Positions 8,397 to 18,029 of a stretch of 64,000 nucleotides of DNA are shown piece by piece. The translations under genes were made by a program, and so were the position numbers. Position 1 is the stretch's first letter; every line of letters starts with the position of its first letter. The notes beneath the pieces were generated by a model. The model was not told the DNA's origin, did not search any database, and saw nothing but the letters and a program-made list of their open reading frames with translations. The stretch spans positions 55,908 to 119,907 of the forward strand of contig NZ_JAINRC010000024.1 in assembly GCF_020400655.1 (NCBI RefSeq), in the 5' to 3' direction. Source of the DNA: Streptomyces spinosus (lineage in GTDB: Bacteria; Actinomycetota; Actinomycetes; Streptomycetales; Streptomycetaceae).

Positions 8397-9211
8397 GGCG
8401 CCGCCCCAACCACCTGGCCGGAGCGGGCTCGATCGTCTGGCTCGTCCTGGTGGGTCTGCCGCTGTACGTGATGCTCGCCGCGACCCTGCGCACCCGGCAG
8501 GACTACGCGAAGAAGGGCCCGCTCTCCTTCCCCGGCGACTTCACCCTCGACAACTACACCGGGGCGTTCGACTCGGGCTTCGGGCAGTACTTCCTGAACA
8601 CCATCATCGTCACCGTCTGCGTCGTCGCGGTGGTGCTGCTGCTCGTACCGCCCCTGGCCTACGCGATCGTACGCAGCCGCAGCCGTGTCACCTCGCAGAT
8701 CTTCCGGCTGTTCCTGCTGGGCCTCGCCATCCCCGCCCAGGCCGTCATCGTGCCGATGTTCTACCTGATCAGCGAGGCGGGCCTGTACGACAACCTCCTC
8801 GGCGTCATCCTGCCCACGGCCGCGTTCTGCCTGCCGATGTCCGCGCTGATCCTCAGCGGCTCCATGCGCGACATCTCCCCGGAGCTGTTCGAGGCCATGA
8901 CGGTGGACGGAGCGACCCCGCGGCGGATGTTCTTCCAGCTCGTCGTGCCGCTCTCGCGCGGCGGCCTGTCCACGATCGTGGTGTTCTCCGCGCTCCAGGC
9001 CTGGAACGGCTTCCTGTTCCCGCTCGTCCTGACCCAGTCCGACTCGACCAAGGTCATCACCCTGGGTCTGTACAACTTCCAGACCGAGCACGGGATCGAC
9101 ATCCCCGGCCTGCTGGGAGCCGTGACGCTGTCCATGGTGCCCGTCCTGCTCGTCTACCTGTTCGCCCGCCGCGCCCTCGTCCAGGGCCTGATGGGCATGG
9201 GAGGAAAGTGA
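8393..9211 (+). CDS. bxlG: Xylobiose ABC transporter permease 2
   Basis: This 272-aa MalG-type permease has six hydrophobic helices and the EAA-type loop FEAMTVDGATPRRMFFQLVVP near 163-183. The ATG at 8393 overlaps the bxlF stop by 4 nt, and the end overlaps bxlA (GTGA). This indicates strict translational coupling. It partners BxlF in the inner membrane. Confidence 0.88.
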   Translation: MRRRPNHLAGAGSIVWLVLVGLPLYVMLAATLRTRQDYAKKGPLSFPGDFTLDNYTGAFDSGFGQYFLNTIIVTVCVVAVVLLLVPPLAYAIVRSRSRVTSQIFRLFLLGLAIPAQAVIVPMFYLISEAGLYDNLLGVILPTAAFCLPMSALILSGSMRDISPELFEAMTVDGATPRRMFFQLVVPLSRGGLSTIVVFSALQAWNGFLFPLVLTQSDSTKVITLGLYNFQTEHGIDIPGLLGAVTLSMVPVLLVYLFARRALVQGLMGMGGK

Positions 9212-11592
9212 CCACCAACGTGGCCGTAGAGACCACCCCCGAGATCCCCCTCTGGAACGACCCGACCCAGGACATCGGCACCCGCGTGTCCGCGCTGATC
9301 GCCGCGATGACCCTCGAGGAGAAGATCGCCCAGCTGTACGGCGTGTGGGTCGGCGCGTCCGACGAGGGCGGCGAAGTCGCCCCGCACCAGCACGACATGG
9401 AGGAGGCCGTCGACCTCGACGCGCTCCTGCCGGCCGGGCTCGGCCAGCTGACCCGCCCCTTCGGCACGGCGCCCGTCGACCCCGCGCTCGGCGCGCTGTC
9501 CCTGCTGCGCACCCAGACCAGGATCGCCGCCGCGAACCGCTTCGGCATCCCCGCCCTGGCCCACGAGGAGTGCCTGGCCGGGTTCGCCACCTGGGGCGCC
9601 ACCGCCTACCCCGTCCCACTGTCCTGGGGCGCCACCTTCGACCCCGCCCTCATCCGCCGGATGGCCGCCGCCATCGGCCGCGACATGCGGTCCGTCGGCG
9701 TCCACCAGGGCCTCGCGCCCGTCCTCGACGTGGTGCGGGACGCCCGCTGGGGCCGCGTGGAGGAGACCATCGGAGAGGACCCCTACCTCGTCGGCAGCAT
9801 CGGTACCGCCTACGTCCAGGGCCTGCAGTCCGCCGGTGTCGTCGCCACCCTGAAGCACTTCGCCGGCTACTCCGCCTCCCGCGCCGGGCGCAACCTCGCC
9901 CCCGTCGGCATGGGGCCGCGCGAGCGGGCGGACGTCCTGCTGCCCCCCTTCGAGATGGCGGTGCGCGAAGGCGCGGCCGACTCCGTCATGCAGGCCTACA
10001 CCGACACCGACGGCATGCCCTCGGCCGCCGACGAGGACCTGCTCACCGGGCTGCTCCGGGACACCTGGGGCTTCGAGGGCACGGTCGTCGCCGACTACTT
10101 CGGCATCGCCTTCCTCCGCACCCTGCACGGCGTCGCCGGTGACTGGGCGGACGCGGCGGGCACGGCCCTGCGCGCGGGCGTCGACGTGGAACTGCCCACC
10201 GTCAAGACGTTCGGCGCGCCCCTCGCCGAGGCCGTCGCCGACGGCCGGGTCCCGGAGGCGCTGATCGACCGCGCGCTGCGCCGGGTCCTCCTGCAGAAGG
10301 CCCGGCTGGGCCTGCTCGACGCGGACTGGAACCCGGTCCCGGCCGCCCTCCGCGGAGCGGACCTGGACAAACCCGACGCCCTGCGCGGCACCGTCGACCT
10401 GGACTCCGCCGAGAACCGGGAACTGGCCCGCACGGTCGCCGAGGAAGCGGTCGTCCTGCTGCGCAACGACGGCACCCTGCCCCTCGGCCGGCCGCACCGC
10501 ATCGCCCTGGTCGGCCCCAACGCGACCGAGGCCACGGCCGTGCTGGGCTGCTACTCCTTCCCCCAGCACGTCGGCGTGCACCACCCCGGGACCCCGCCCG
10601 GCATCGACCTGCCGACACTGGAGGACGCCCTGCGGGGCGAGTTCCCCGACGCGGAGTTCACCGTCGTACGCGGCACCGGCGTGGACGACGGCGACGTCCT
10701 CGGCATCGCCGAGGCCGTCGACACCGCGCGCCGGGCCGACGTCGTGGTGGCGGCGCTCGGCGACCGCGCGGGCCTCTTCGGCCGGGGCACCAGCGGCGAG
10801 GGCTGCGACGCCGAGTCCCTGGCCCTGCCCGGCGCCCAGCAGCGCCTGCTCGACGCGCTGCTCGACACCGGCACCCCCGTGGTGACGGTCCTGCTGGCGG
10901 GCCGGCCCTACGCCCTCGGCCGGGCCGTGGACGAGGCCGCCGCGATCGTGCAGTCCTTCTTCCCCGGGGTGGAGGGCACCACGGCCATCGCCGGCGTGCT
11001 CAGCGGCCGTACCAACCCGTCCGGACGGCTGCCCGTCAGCGTGCCCCGCGGTACCGGTGGCCAGCCCGCCGGCTACCTCGGCGCCCGGCTCGCCCAGGCC
11101 AGCGATGTGTCCAACATCGATCCCACGGCGGCCTTCGCGTTCGGACACGGCCTGTCCTACACGTCCTTCGAGTGGGGCGAGCTGACGGTGGACCGGCCGG
11201 AGGCGGACACGGACGGCGCGTTCCGGCTCGCCCTGACCGTGCGCAACACCGGCGAGCGGGAAGGCACCGAAGTCGTCCAGCTCTACCTGCACGACCCGGT
11301 CGCCTCCGTCGTCCAGCCGGTGCAGCGCCTCGTCGGCTACGCCCGCGTCCCGCTCGCCCCGGGCGAGGCCCGCCGGCTGCGGGTCACTGTGCCGGCCGAC
11401 CTGGCCTCCTTCACCGGCCGCGACGGGCGCCGGGTGGTCGAACCGGGTGCACTGGAACTGCGGCTGGCGGCGTCCAGCGGCGACGCCCGGCTGACGGCCG
11501 AGGTCACGCTGACCGGCCCCGCACGCCAGGTGGACCACACCCGCCGGTTCCACGCGCTCTTCGAGCAGGAGCCCGCGCACCCCGCCGTCTGA
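9208..11592 (+). CDS. bxlA: GH3 beta-xylosidase, cytoplasmic
   Basis: This 794-aa family 3 glycoside hydrolase has no signal peptide, so it hydrolyses imported xylobiose in the cytoplasm. It has the N-terminal (beta/alpha)8 domain with KHFAGY near 216-221 and the nucleophile Asp296 in GTVVADYFG. An alpha/beta sandwich domain and a C-terminal fibronectin-III-like domain (about 680-770) follow. The GTG at 9208 overlaps the bxlG stop. Beta-glucosidase activity cannot be excluded, but its place as last gene of the bxl operon favours beta-xylosidase. Confidence 0.9.
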   Translation: MTTNVAVETTPEIPLWNDPTQDIGTRVSALIAAMTLEEKIAQLYGVWVGASDEGGEVAPHQHDMEEAVDLDALLPAGLGQLTRPFGTAPVDPALGALSLLRTQTRIAAANRFGIPALAHEECLAGFATWGATAYPVPLSWGATFDPALIRRMAAAIGRDMRSVGVHQGLAPVLDVVRDARWGRVEETIGEDPYLVGSIGTAYVQGLQSAGVVATLKHFAGYSASRAGRNLAPVGMGPRERADVLLPPFEMAVREGAADSVMQAYTDTDGMPSAADEDLLTGLLRDTWGFEGTVVADYFGIAFLRTLHGVAGDWADAAGTALRAGVDVELPTVKTFGAPLAEAVADGRVPEALIDRALRRVLLQKARLGLLDADWNPVPAALRGADLDKPDALRGTVDLDSAENRELARTVAEEAVVLLRNDGTLPLGRPHRIALVGPNATEATAVLGCYSFPQHVGVHHPGTPPGIDLPTLEDALRGEFPDAEFTVVRGTGVDDGDVLGIAEAVDTARRADVVVAALGDRAGLFGRGTSGEGCDAESLALPGAQQRLLDALLDTGTPVVTVLLAGRPYALGRAVDEAAAIVQSFFPGVEGTTAIAGVLSGRTNPSGRLPVSVPRGTGGQPAGYLGARLAQASDVSNIDPTAAFAFGHGLSYTSFEWGELTVDRPEADTDGAFRLALTVRNTGEREGTEVVQLYLHDPVASVVQPVQRLVGYARVPLAPGEARRLRVTVPADLASFTGRDGRRVVEPGALELRLAASSGDARLTAEVTLTGPARQVDHTRRFHALFEQEPAHPAV

Positions 11593-11606
11593 CGCGCCCC
11601 GTGCCA

Positions 11607-11643
11607 GTGGCCCGCTCCCCGGACCGCCGGGGGGACGGGCCAC
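11607..11643. terminator. Bidirectional terminator after bxlA
   Basis: A long hairpin has outer arms GTGGCCCG/CGGGCCAC and an inner CCCCGG/CCGGGG stem around ACCG. It separates the convergent bxlA and GH5 genes. Confidence 0.75.
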
Positions 11644-11649
11644 GGCGCG

Positions 11650-13017
11650 TCAGCCCCGCTCCACGGTGACGGTCACCAGACCGCCCGGGACGGCCGCCAC
11701 CAGGGCCCGGCCGGCCGTCCGGCGCACGACGCCCGCGCCGCCCTCGGCCGTGACCCGCCAGGAGCCCGGCGGCAGGGACAGTTCGGTCACCCGGGAGCCG
11801 TGCGGCGCCGCGCGGTAGACCAGCCGGTACACGCCCGTACCGGCGTCGTACGCGGCGGAGCGGACCGTGCCCGCCACCGCCTCCGCGTACGGCTCGGCGG
11901 TCAGCTCCTTGCGGGGGCGGAAGGCGCCGGTGCCGTCCACCGCGCAGTACCCGCCGCCGTAGCACCAGACGTAACCCGCCCAGCCGGACGCGTAGCGGCC
12001 GAGAGAGGCCATCGCGTCCCGGTAGAAGCGGTCCATGTGCGGCAGGGAGCTGTCCGGCGCACCCCACTCGCCGACCACCACCGGGACCCGGTACCGCTTC
12101 GGGTACGCGGTGACCGCCCGCTCGTACGCCTCGATCCAGCCCGCCCCGGGGTCGTAGTCGGCGCCGGCCTCCATGGCCGTGTCGTAGAAGTGCGGCGCGT
12201 ACACCACCCGGGGGTCGTGGACGCGGCCGAGTCCGGTCGGCACGCCCTCGCCCACGACCGGGGTCGGCTCGACGAACAGCCAGGCGTCCCGGTCGGCCGA
12301 ACGGACGGCGCGGGCGAGGCGGTCGTACATCGGCGTCAGCTGCTCGCGTTCGACGCGGCGCGCGGCCGTCGGCAGGTCCTCCCCGGGCTCCGGCTCACCC
12401 ATCGGCTCGTTGATCAGGTCGTAGCCGAGCACGGCCGGGTGGCGGGCGAAGCGGGCGGCGAGCGCGCGCCACATCCCGGCCTGGGCGCGCCGGAGGTCCG
12501 CGTCCTCGTAGAGATGCGTGAAGGCGCGCTGCACGGCGGGTTCGAAGTACTCGGCGAACCAGTCGTCCGGGTGCGCGGTGAACGGCAGCCCGTCGGTCCG
12601 GGTCGCCCACGCGGGGATGCCGCGATGGCCGAAGGCGGGGCCGAAGACGTCCTGGTGGGCGTCGAGGACGACCTTCACGTCATGGCGGTGGGCCCAGTCC
12701 AGGACGCGCTCGATCTTCTCCAGGTAACCGCGGCTGTAGTGCCCCGGTGTGGGTTCCAGGTCGTCCCAGAACACCAGCAGCCGGGCGAAGTCGAAGCCCC
12801 GGGCCCGCAGGTCGCGCAGCTGGCGTTCGGTGACGGCGGACAGGGCCTCCTCGCCCCGGTGCGCCTTGTCCTCGATGTTCCAGCCGTGCAGGGTGAGGAC
12901 CCGTCCGTCCCGGTCGGTGAGCCGGGGGACGTCCCGCCCGGTCCCCTCGGCGTGGGCGGTGGCGGGGGTGAGGAGGGCGGCGAGGACCGCGCCCGCCGTC
13001 AGCATCGCTCGCAGCAC
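11650..13017 (-). CDS. Secreted GH5 hydrolase, endoglycoceramidase-like
   Basis: This 455-aa GH5 enzyme has a signal peptide ending ATAHA (near 23). Landmarks are DAHQDVFGP, the acid/base in LINEPMG and the nucleophile in VVVGEWGAP. The C-terminal beta domain and the HQDVF/PAWA pattern resemble actinobacterial endoglycoceramidases, which release glycans from glycosphingolipids or steryl glycosides. GTG at 13017 was chosen because GGAGG lies about 6 nt upstream. The GTG at 13065 has only a weak site but would give a more basic signal n-region. The exact substrate is uncertain, and a general beta-glucanase is possible. Confidence 0.72.
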   Translation of the reverse strand: MLRAMLTAGAVLAALLTPATAHAEGTGRDVPRLTDRDGRVLTLHGWNIEDKAHRGEEALSAVTERQLRDLRARGFDFARLLVFWDDLEPTPGHYSRGYLEKIERVLDWAHRHDVKVVLDAHQDVFGPAFGHRGIPAWATRTDGLPFTAHPDDWFAEYFEPAVQRAFTHLYEDADLRRAQAGMWRALAARFARHPAVLGYDLINEPMGEPEPGEDLPTAARRVEREQLTPMYDRLARAVRSADRDAWLFVEPTPVVGEGVPTGLGRVHDPRVVYAPHFYDTAMEAGADYDPGAGWIEAYERAVTAYPKRYRVPVVVGEWGAPDSSLPHMDRFYRDAMASLGRYASGWAGYVWCYGGGYCAVDGTGAFRPRKELTAEPYAEAVAGTVRSAAYDAGTGVYRLVYRAAPHGSRVTELSLPPGSWRVTAEGGAGVVRRTAGRALVAAVPGGLVTVTVERG

Positions 13018-13114
13018 GGGAGACCTCCGGGAAGCCGGCGTCGAGTTCCTTGACTTCGTGTGCACTTCAAGCTGAACACTTCCGTGCTACCAGCCATGCA
13101 CGAGGAGGACCAGC

Positions 13115-14101
13115 ATGAAATACCGCACCATCGGCACCGATCCGGCCACCCGCCGGGAGGTGAGCGTGCTCGCGCTCGGCGCGATGCTGTTCGGGTCGCG
13201 CACCGACGAGAAGACCTCCTTCGCCGTCCTCGACCGCTATGTCGAGGCGGGCGGGACCTTCATCGACACCTCCGACAGCTACGCCTTCTGGGAGGACGGC
13301 GGCCAGGGCGGTCAGAGCGAGGAACTGCTCGGGCGGTGGCGGCGCAGCCGGGGCGTCGGCGACGAGATCGTCATCGCCACCAAGCTCGGCGCCCGGCCCC
13401 TCGCCCCCGGCACCAGCTACACCGACAACGCCGAGGGCCTGTCCGCCAAGGTCATCCGGGAGTCGGCCGAACGCAGCCGGGAACTGCTCGGCGTGGACCG
13501 GCTGGACCTGCTCTACGCGCACATAGAGGACCCCGCCGTCCCGCTCGCGGAGACCGTCGAGGGCTTCGCCGCGCTCGTCGCCGAGGGCACCGTCGGCCTG
13601 CTCGGCGTCAGCAACCACGCCGTGTGGCGGGTGGAACGCGCCCGCGCCCTCGCGGCGGCGGCGGGACTGCCGGGGTACGAGGTGCTCCAGTACCAGCACA
13701 GCTACCTCCGCCCGCGCACGGACGTGCCGAGCGAGCTGTTCCCGGACGGCAGCCTCGGCGGCGCGGACGCCCAGCTCCTGAACTACCTGCGGGCGGAACC
13801 GGGGCTGACCCTGGTCGCCTACTCACCGCTGCTCACCGGCGCCTACACCCGCGCCGACAAGCCGCTGCCGCCGGACTACGACCACCCCGGCACCCCGGCC
13901 CGGCTCGCGGTGCTGCGCGAGGTGGCCCGGGAGACCGGGGCGACCGCCAACCAGGTCGTGCTCGCCTGGCAGCTGGGCGGTGAGCTGCCCGTGATCCCGC
14001 TCGTCGGCGCCTCCTCGGTGGCCCAGCTCGACGAGAGCCTCGCCGCCGTCGACCTGGAACTCACCGGGGAACAGCGCGCCCGGCTGGACGCGGCTCACTG
14101 A
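13115..14101 (+). CDS. Aldo/keto reductase
   Basis: This 328-aa TIM-barrel NADPH-dependent oxidoreductase shows the AKR tetrad: Asp and Tyr in IDTSDSYAFW (near 50-58), Lys in ATKLG (near 91) and His in YAHIED (near 134). GAGGAGG precedes the ATG by 6 nt. It stands alone, is divergent from the GH5 gene and ends 10 nt before the GH42 gene. Sugar reduction is plausible from context but not shown. Confidence 0.85.
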   Translation: MKYRTIGTDPATRREVSVLALGAMLFGSRTDEKTSFAVLDRYVEAGGTFIDTSDSYAFWEDGGQGGQSEELLGRWRRSRGVGDEIVIATKLGARPLAPGTSYTDNAEGLSAKVIRESAERSRELLGVDRLDLLYAHIEDPAVPLAETVEGFAALVAEGTVGLLGVSNHAVWRVERARALAAAAGLPGYEVLQYQHSYLRPRTDVPSELFPDGSLGGADAQLLNYLRAEPGLTLVAYSPLLTGAYTRADKPLPPDYDHPGTPARLAVLREVARETGATANQVVLAWQLGGELPVIPLVGASSVAQLDESLAAVDLELTGEQRARLDAAH

Positions 14102-14111
14102 GCCGCGCCGC

Positions 14112-16130
14112 CTACTGATCGCGTGGTTCGCGGACGACGGCCACGTCGCCGGGGGCGACGGTGACCGCGCCGGACGTCTCCTTGCCGGTCAGCAGCTCGA
14201 ACGAGCCCTCGGCCACCGGGACTTCGGCGCCCTGCCCGGTGTGGTCGATGACGAACAGGTAGTCCGCCTCCGGGCCACGCCGGCGGGCCACCTCCACCCC
14301 GGGCGGGGCGGTCCGCACCGGAGCGACGCCCGCCTCCTCGCGGACGCGGTCCAGCAGCGCGGCCAGGGTGACCGGGTCCGGCAGGGTGGCCAGGTACCAG
14401 GCGGAGCCGGTGCCGTGCGCCAGCCGGGTCACCGCCGGGACCCCCGCCAGGGGCCCGTCGGCGTACGAGGCGACCGCCTCGGCGCCCGCGAGCCGCAGCC
14501 GCTCCGACCACAGGGAGCCCGTCGCCCCGTCCGGCACGGCACCGCTCAGCGCGACCGGTTCCCCGGGCAGCAGCGGGAACGGCTCGTCGGAGCGGACGCC
14601 CAGCACCTCCCGGAACGCCCCGGGGTAACCACCCAGCCGGGCATGGCAGTTCTCGTCGACCGCTCCGCTGTGGAAGCCGACCGCCAGGGTGCCGCCCCCG
14701 GCGGCGTACGAGGTGAGGTTCGCGGCGCCCGCCTCGTCGACCAGGTACAGGTTCGGGGCCAGCACCAGCCGGTAGCCGGTCAGGTCCGCGTCCGGCCGGA
14801 CGAAGTCCACGGCCACGCCCGACCGCCACAGCGGCTCGTACCAGGCCCGCACCAGGTCCAGGTAGCGCAGCTCGCCGCTCGGCTGGGAGGGGAGTTCCAG
14901 GGCCCAGCGGGCGTCCCACTCCCACACGATCGCGACCTCGGCGGTGCCGGTGCTGCCGCGCACCTCGGCCAGCGCCTTCAGGTCGGCGCCGAGCCGGACC
15001 ACGTCCTGCCAGATCCGGCTGTCCGTCCCGGCGTGCGGCACCATCGCCGAGTGCCACTGCTCGGCACCCGCCTTGGACTGGCGCCACTGGAAGTAGGCGA
15101 TGCCGTCCGCGCCGCGCGCCACGTGGGCGAGCGCGTCCCGGCGCAGCTGACCGGGGCTCTTGGCCCGGTTGACGGGCTGCCAGTTCACCGCGCCGGTCGA
15201 GTGCTCCATCAGCAGCCACGGGCCGTGTGCGAGCGAACGCGTCAGGTCGCCGCTGAGCGCGATGTCGATCTGCGGCTCGGGGTCCGTGGACCGCAGGTAG
15301 TGGTCGTTGGAGACGAGGTCCAGCTCGGGGGCCCAGCGCCAGTAGTCCAGGGCGTCGAAGCTGAAGTTCACCATGAAGTTGGTGGTGGCCGGGACCGTGG
15401 GCGCCGCCGCCCGGAGCACGTCCCGTTCCGCCGTGTACAGCGACAGCAGTTCGTCGGAGCAGAACCGCCGCCAGTCCAGCTGGTGCGTCGGGTTGGACAC
15501 GGCGCCGGTGGCGCGCGGCGGCAGCACCTCCTCCCAGTCGTAGTACCACTGGGACCAGAACGCGGTGCCCCAGGCGTGGTTGAGGGCCGCCAGGTCGTCG
15601 CCGTAGCGGTCGCGCAGCCAGCGCCGGAAGGCCGCGGCGCTGGTGTCGCAGTAGCAGGCCGCGTTGTGGCAGCCGTACTCGTTGTGCACGTGCCACATGC
15701 GGACCGCCGGGTGGTCCGCGTACCGCCCGGCGAGCGCGCCCGCGATGCGCAGCGCGGCCTGCCGGTAGGCGGGGCTGGACGGGCAGAACGTCTGGCGGCT
15801 GCCGTAGGAGAGGGTGCGGCCGTCCCGGTCGGCCGGCAGGGCCTCCGGGTGGGCCCGGAAGAACCAGGCCGGCGGCGCCGCCGTGGGCGTGGCCAGGTCG
15901 GCGGCGATGCCGTTGTCGTGCAGCAGGTCCAGGACCTTGTCCAGGCGCGAGAAGTCGTACACGCCCTCGGACGGTTCCAGCAGCGCCCACGAGAAGATGC
16001 CGACGCTGACCAGGTTCACCCCGGCCTCGCGCATCAGGCGCATGTCCTCGGCCCACACCTCCTCGGGCCACTGCTCGGGGTTGTAGTCGCCGCCGTAGGC
16101 GATGCCGGGGACGGACAGGGTGCGCTTCAC
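14112..16130 (-). CDS. GH42 beta-galactosidase
   Basis: This 672-aa cytoplasmic protein has the GH42 architecture. It has a TIM barrel with acid/base Glu151 in HVHNEYGCH and nucleophile Glu309 in LLMEHSTG. A trimerisation domain (about 390-600) and a small C-terminal beta domain follow. The four-cysteine metal site is present (Cys116, Cys154, Cys159, Cys161). It is the last gene of a four-gene unit behind a CUT1 importer. The pair probably takes up and hydrolyses beta-galactosides such as galacto- or arabinogalacto-oligosaccharides. A long open frame on the same strand (14095-16071) is a shadow. Confidence 0.9.
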   Translation of the reverse strand: MKRTLSVPGIAYGGDYNPEQWPEEVWAEDMRLMREAGVNLVSVGIFSWALLEPSEGVYDFSRLDKVLDLLHDNGIAADLATPTAAPPAWFFRAHPEALPADRDGRTLSYGSRQTFCPSSPAYRQAALRIAGALAGRYADHPAVRMWHVHNEYGCHNAACYCDTSAAAFRRWLRDRYGDDLAALNHAWGTAFWSQWYYDWEEVLPPRATGAVSNPTHQLDWRRFCSDELLSLYTAERDVLRAAAPTVPATTNFMVNFSFDALDYWRWAPELDLVSNDHYLRSTDPEPQIDIALSGDLTRSLAHGPWLLMEHSTGAVNWQPVNRAKSPGQLRRDALAHVARGADGIAYFQWRQSKAGAEQWHSAMVPHAGTDSRIWQDVVRLGADLKALAEVRGSTGTAEVAIVWEWDARWALELPSQPSGELRYLDLVRAWYEPLWRSGVAVDFVRPDADLTGYRLVLAPNLYLVDEAGAANLTSYAAGGGTLAVGFHSGAVDENCHARLGGYPGAFREVLGVRSDEPFPLLPGEPVALSGAVPDGATGSLWSERLRLAGAEAVASYADGPLAGVPAVTRLAHGTGSAWYLATLPDPVTLAALLDRVREEAGVAPVRTAPPGVEVARRRGPEADYLFVIDHTGQGAEVPVAEGSFELLTGKETSGAVTVAPGDVAVVREPRDQ

Positions 16131-16156
16131 GGTGTTCTCTTTCGGGTGCGGGCCCG

Positions 16157-17044
16157 TCAGCCCTTGTTGGAGCCCAGGGTCAGGCCGCTGACGAACTGGC
16201 GCTGGAGCACGAAGTACACGACCAGGGTGGGGATCGCGGTCAGCAGGGCGCCGGCGGCGACCAGGTTGGGGTCGGTGAAGTACTGCCCGGAGAGGTTGTT
16301 CAGCGCCGAGGTGATCGGCATGTTCTCACCGGTGGAGATCAGCACGAGGGCCCAGAAGAAGTCGTTGTAGATCCAGATGGACAGCAGGGTCGCCAGGGCC
16401 GCCATCGCCGGCTTGCACAGCGGCAGCGTGATCTGCCAGTACAGCCGCCACACGGAGGCGCCGTCGACCAGCGCGGCCTCGGTCAGCTCGTGCGGCAGCG
16501 AGCGCATGTAGTTGCTCAGCACGAACGCGCAGAAGCCGGACTGGAACGCCACGTGGATCAGGACCAGGCCCAGCGCGGAGTCGTACAGCTTGCCGCTCGC
16601 GGTGATGCCCGGCAGGTCGGTGAGCAGGTACAGCCGGTACAGCGGGGTGATGATGACCTGCTGCGGCAGCAGGTTGCCCGCCGTGAACACCAGCAGCAGC
16701 GCCAGGTTCACCCGGAAGTCGAAGCGGCTGACGTAGAAGGCGACCATCGACGACAGGAACAGCGTCAGCAGTACGGCCGGCACCGCGATGATCAGCGTGT
16801 TGCCGAAGTAGTGCAGCATGTCGGACTGCTGGAACGCGTTCGTGAAGTTGTCGAAGTTCAGCGTGTCCGGCCAGGACACGTAGCCCTTGGCGCTGGTCTC
16901 GCTGTACGGGCGCAGGGCCGAGAAGACCGCCCAGAGCAGGGGCGCCAGCCAGGCGAGGGCGGTGCCCGCGAGGAAGACGTGCAGCAGGATCCGGGCCGGC
17001 CGGACGGGGGTACGCCGCTTTCCCAGGGCGCTCACGGTGCTCAT
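16157..17044 (-). CDS. CUT1 sugar ABC transporter permease (MalG-type)
   Basis: This 295-aa permease has six helices and the EAA-type loop LTEAALVDGASVWRLYWQIT near the middle. The ATG at 17044 overlaps the stop of the upstream permease (ATGA). It ends 26 nt before the GH42 gene, so all four genes are likely co-transcribed. No ATPase is encoded in the unit. Confidence 0.88.
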   Translation of the reverse strand: MSTVSALGKRRTPVRPARILLHVFLAGTALAWLAPLLWAVFSALRPYSETSAKGYVSWPDTLNFDNFTNAFQQSDMLHYFGNTLIIAVPAVLLTLFLSSMVAFYVSRFDFRVNLALLLVFTAGNLLPQQVIITPLYRLYLLTDLPGITASGKLYDSALGLVLIHVAFQSGFCAFVLSNYMRSLPHELTEAALVDGASVWRLYWQITLPLCKPAMAALATLLSIWIYNDFFWALVLISTGENMPITSALNNLSGQYFTDPNLVAAGALLTAIPTLVVYFVLQRQFVSGLTLGSNKG

Positions 17045-18021
17045 GCGCGCCGCTCCTTCCGGAAGGTGGCGATCAGGTACGGGATGATGACGGCGAGGGA
17101 GATCACCAGCAGGACGACGGCGATGGCGGAGCCGTATCCGATGCGGCTGGACTCGCCGATGATGTTGTTGGTGACCAGGATCGACAGCAACTCCGTGCCC
17201 TGGGCGCCCTTGTTGAAGACGAAGACCAGGTCGAAGGCGCGCAGTGCCTCGATGATGGTGACGACGAGGACGACCGTGTTGGTCGGGCGCAGGGTCGGGA
17301 AGATGACGTTCTTGAACGTCTGCCACTCGTTGGCGCCGTCCAGCGCGGACGCCTCCCGGAGCGAGGGGTCGACGCTCTTCAGGCCGGCCAGGTACAGGAT
17401 CATCATGTAGCCGGTGTGCCGCCAGGACGCGGCGATCAGCACGGCCCACAGGTTGAGGTCGGGGTCGCCGATCCAGTCGATGTAGTGGCCGGGCTTGTTG
17501 GCGCCGATGATGCTGTTGATCAGGCCCGTGTCCGGGTTGTAGACCAGCTGCCAGACGAAGCCGATGCACGCCATCGAGATGACGACGGGCAGGAAGTACG
17601 CGGTCTGGTAGACGCGGCTGAACCGGATCCGCTTGTCGAGCTGGACGGCGAGGAACAGGCCGAACGGCGTCGGGATCAGGATCAGTACGACGAACCAGAT
17701 GACGTTGTGCTGGACGGCGGGCCAGAACTGCGGGTTGTCGGTGAACAGCTGCCGGAAGTTGTCGAGGCCGACCCACTTGATGGAGTCGAACCCGATGCCG
17801 TCCCAGGTGGTGAAGGCGAGGAGGATCGAGGCGAGGGCCGTGAACCAGACGAGGATCACGTGCAGGACGGTCGGCACGCCCGCCATGAGGGCGAGCGTGA
17901 ACCGGTCACGGCGGGTCAGCAGGCGCCGGTGGCCCCGCGAGACCCGCTTCTTCTCGGGCGCGGCCCCCGGAGCCGGCACGGCCGCCGGCTCCGGGGTCTT
18001 CGTCGTCGTGTCGGTGCTCAT
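17041..18021 (-). CDS. CUT1 sugar ABC transporter permease (MalF-type)
   Basis: This 326-aa permease has a proline/alanine-rich cytoplasmic N-terminus (1-35) and six helices. The EAA-type loop is REASALDGANEWQTFKNVIF. It lies 8 nt after the binding-protein gene and overlaps the next permease. The substrate is probably a galactoside, inferred from the downstream GH42 enzyme. Confidence 0.88.
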   Translation of the reverse strand: MSTDTTTKTPEPAAVPAPGAAPEKKRVSRGHRRLLTRRDRFTLALMAGVPTVLHVILVWFTALASILLAFTTWDGIGFDSIKWVGLDNFRQLFTDNPQFWPAVQHNVIWFVVLILIPTPFGLFLAVQLDKRIRFSRVYQTAYFLPVVISMACIGFVWQLVYNPDTGLINSIIGANKPGHYIDWIGDPDLNLWAVLIAASWRHTGYMMILYLAGLKSVDPSLREASALDGANEWQTFKNVIFPTLRPTNTVVLVVTIIEALRAFDLVFVFNKGAQGTELLSILVTNNIIGESSRIGYGSAIAVVLLVISLAVIIPYLIATFRKERRA

Positions 18022-18029
18022 CGGGCCGC

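Noticed and set aside
14095..16071. Long minus-strand frame overlapping the GH42 gene
   Set aside because: It is a shifted frame of the same gene; the GH42 frame carries all catalytic residues.
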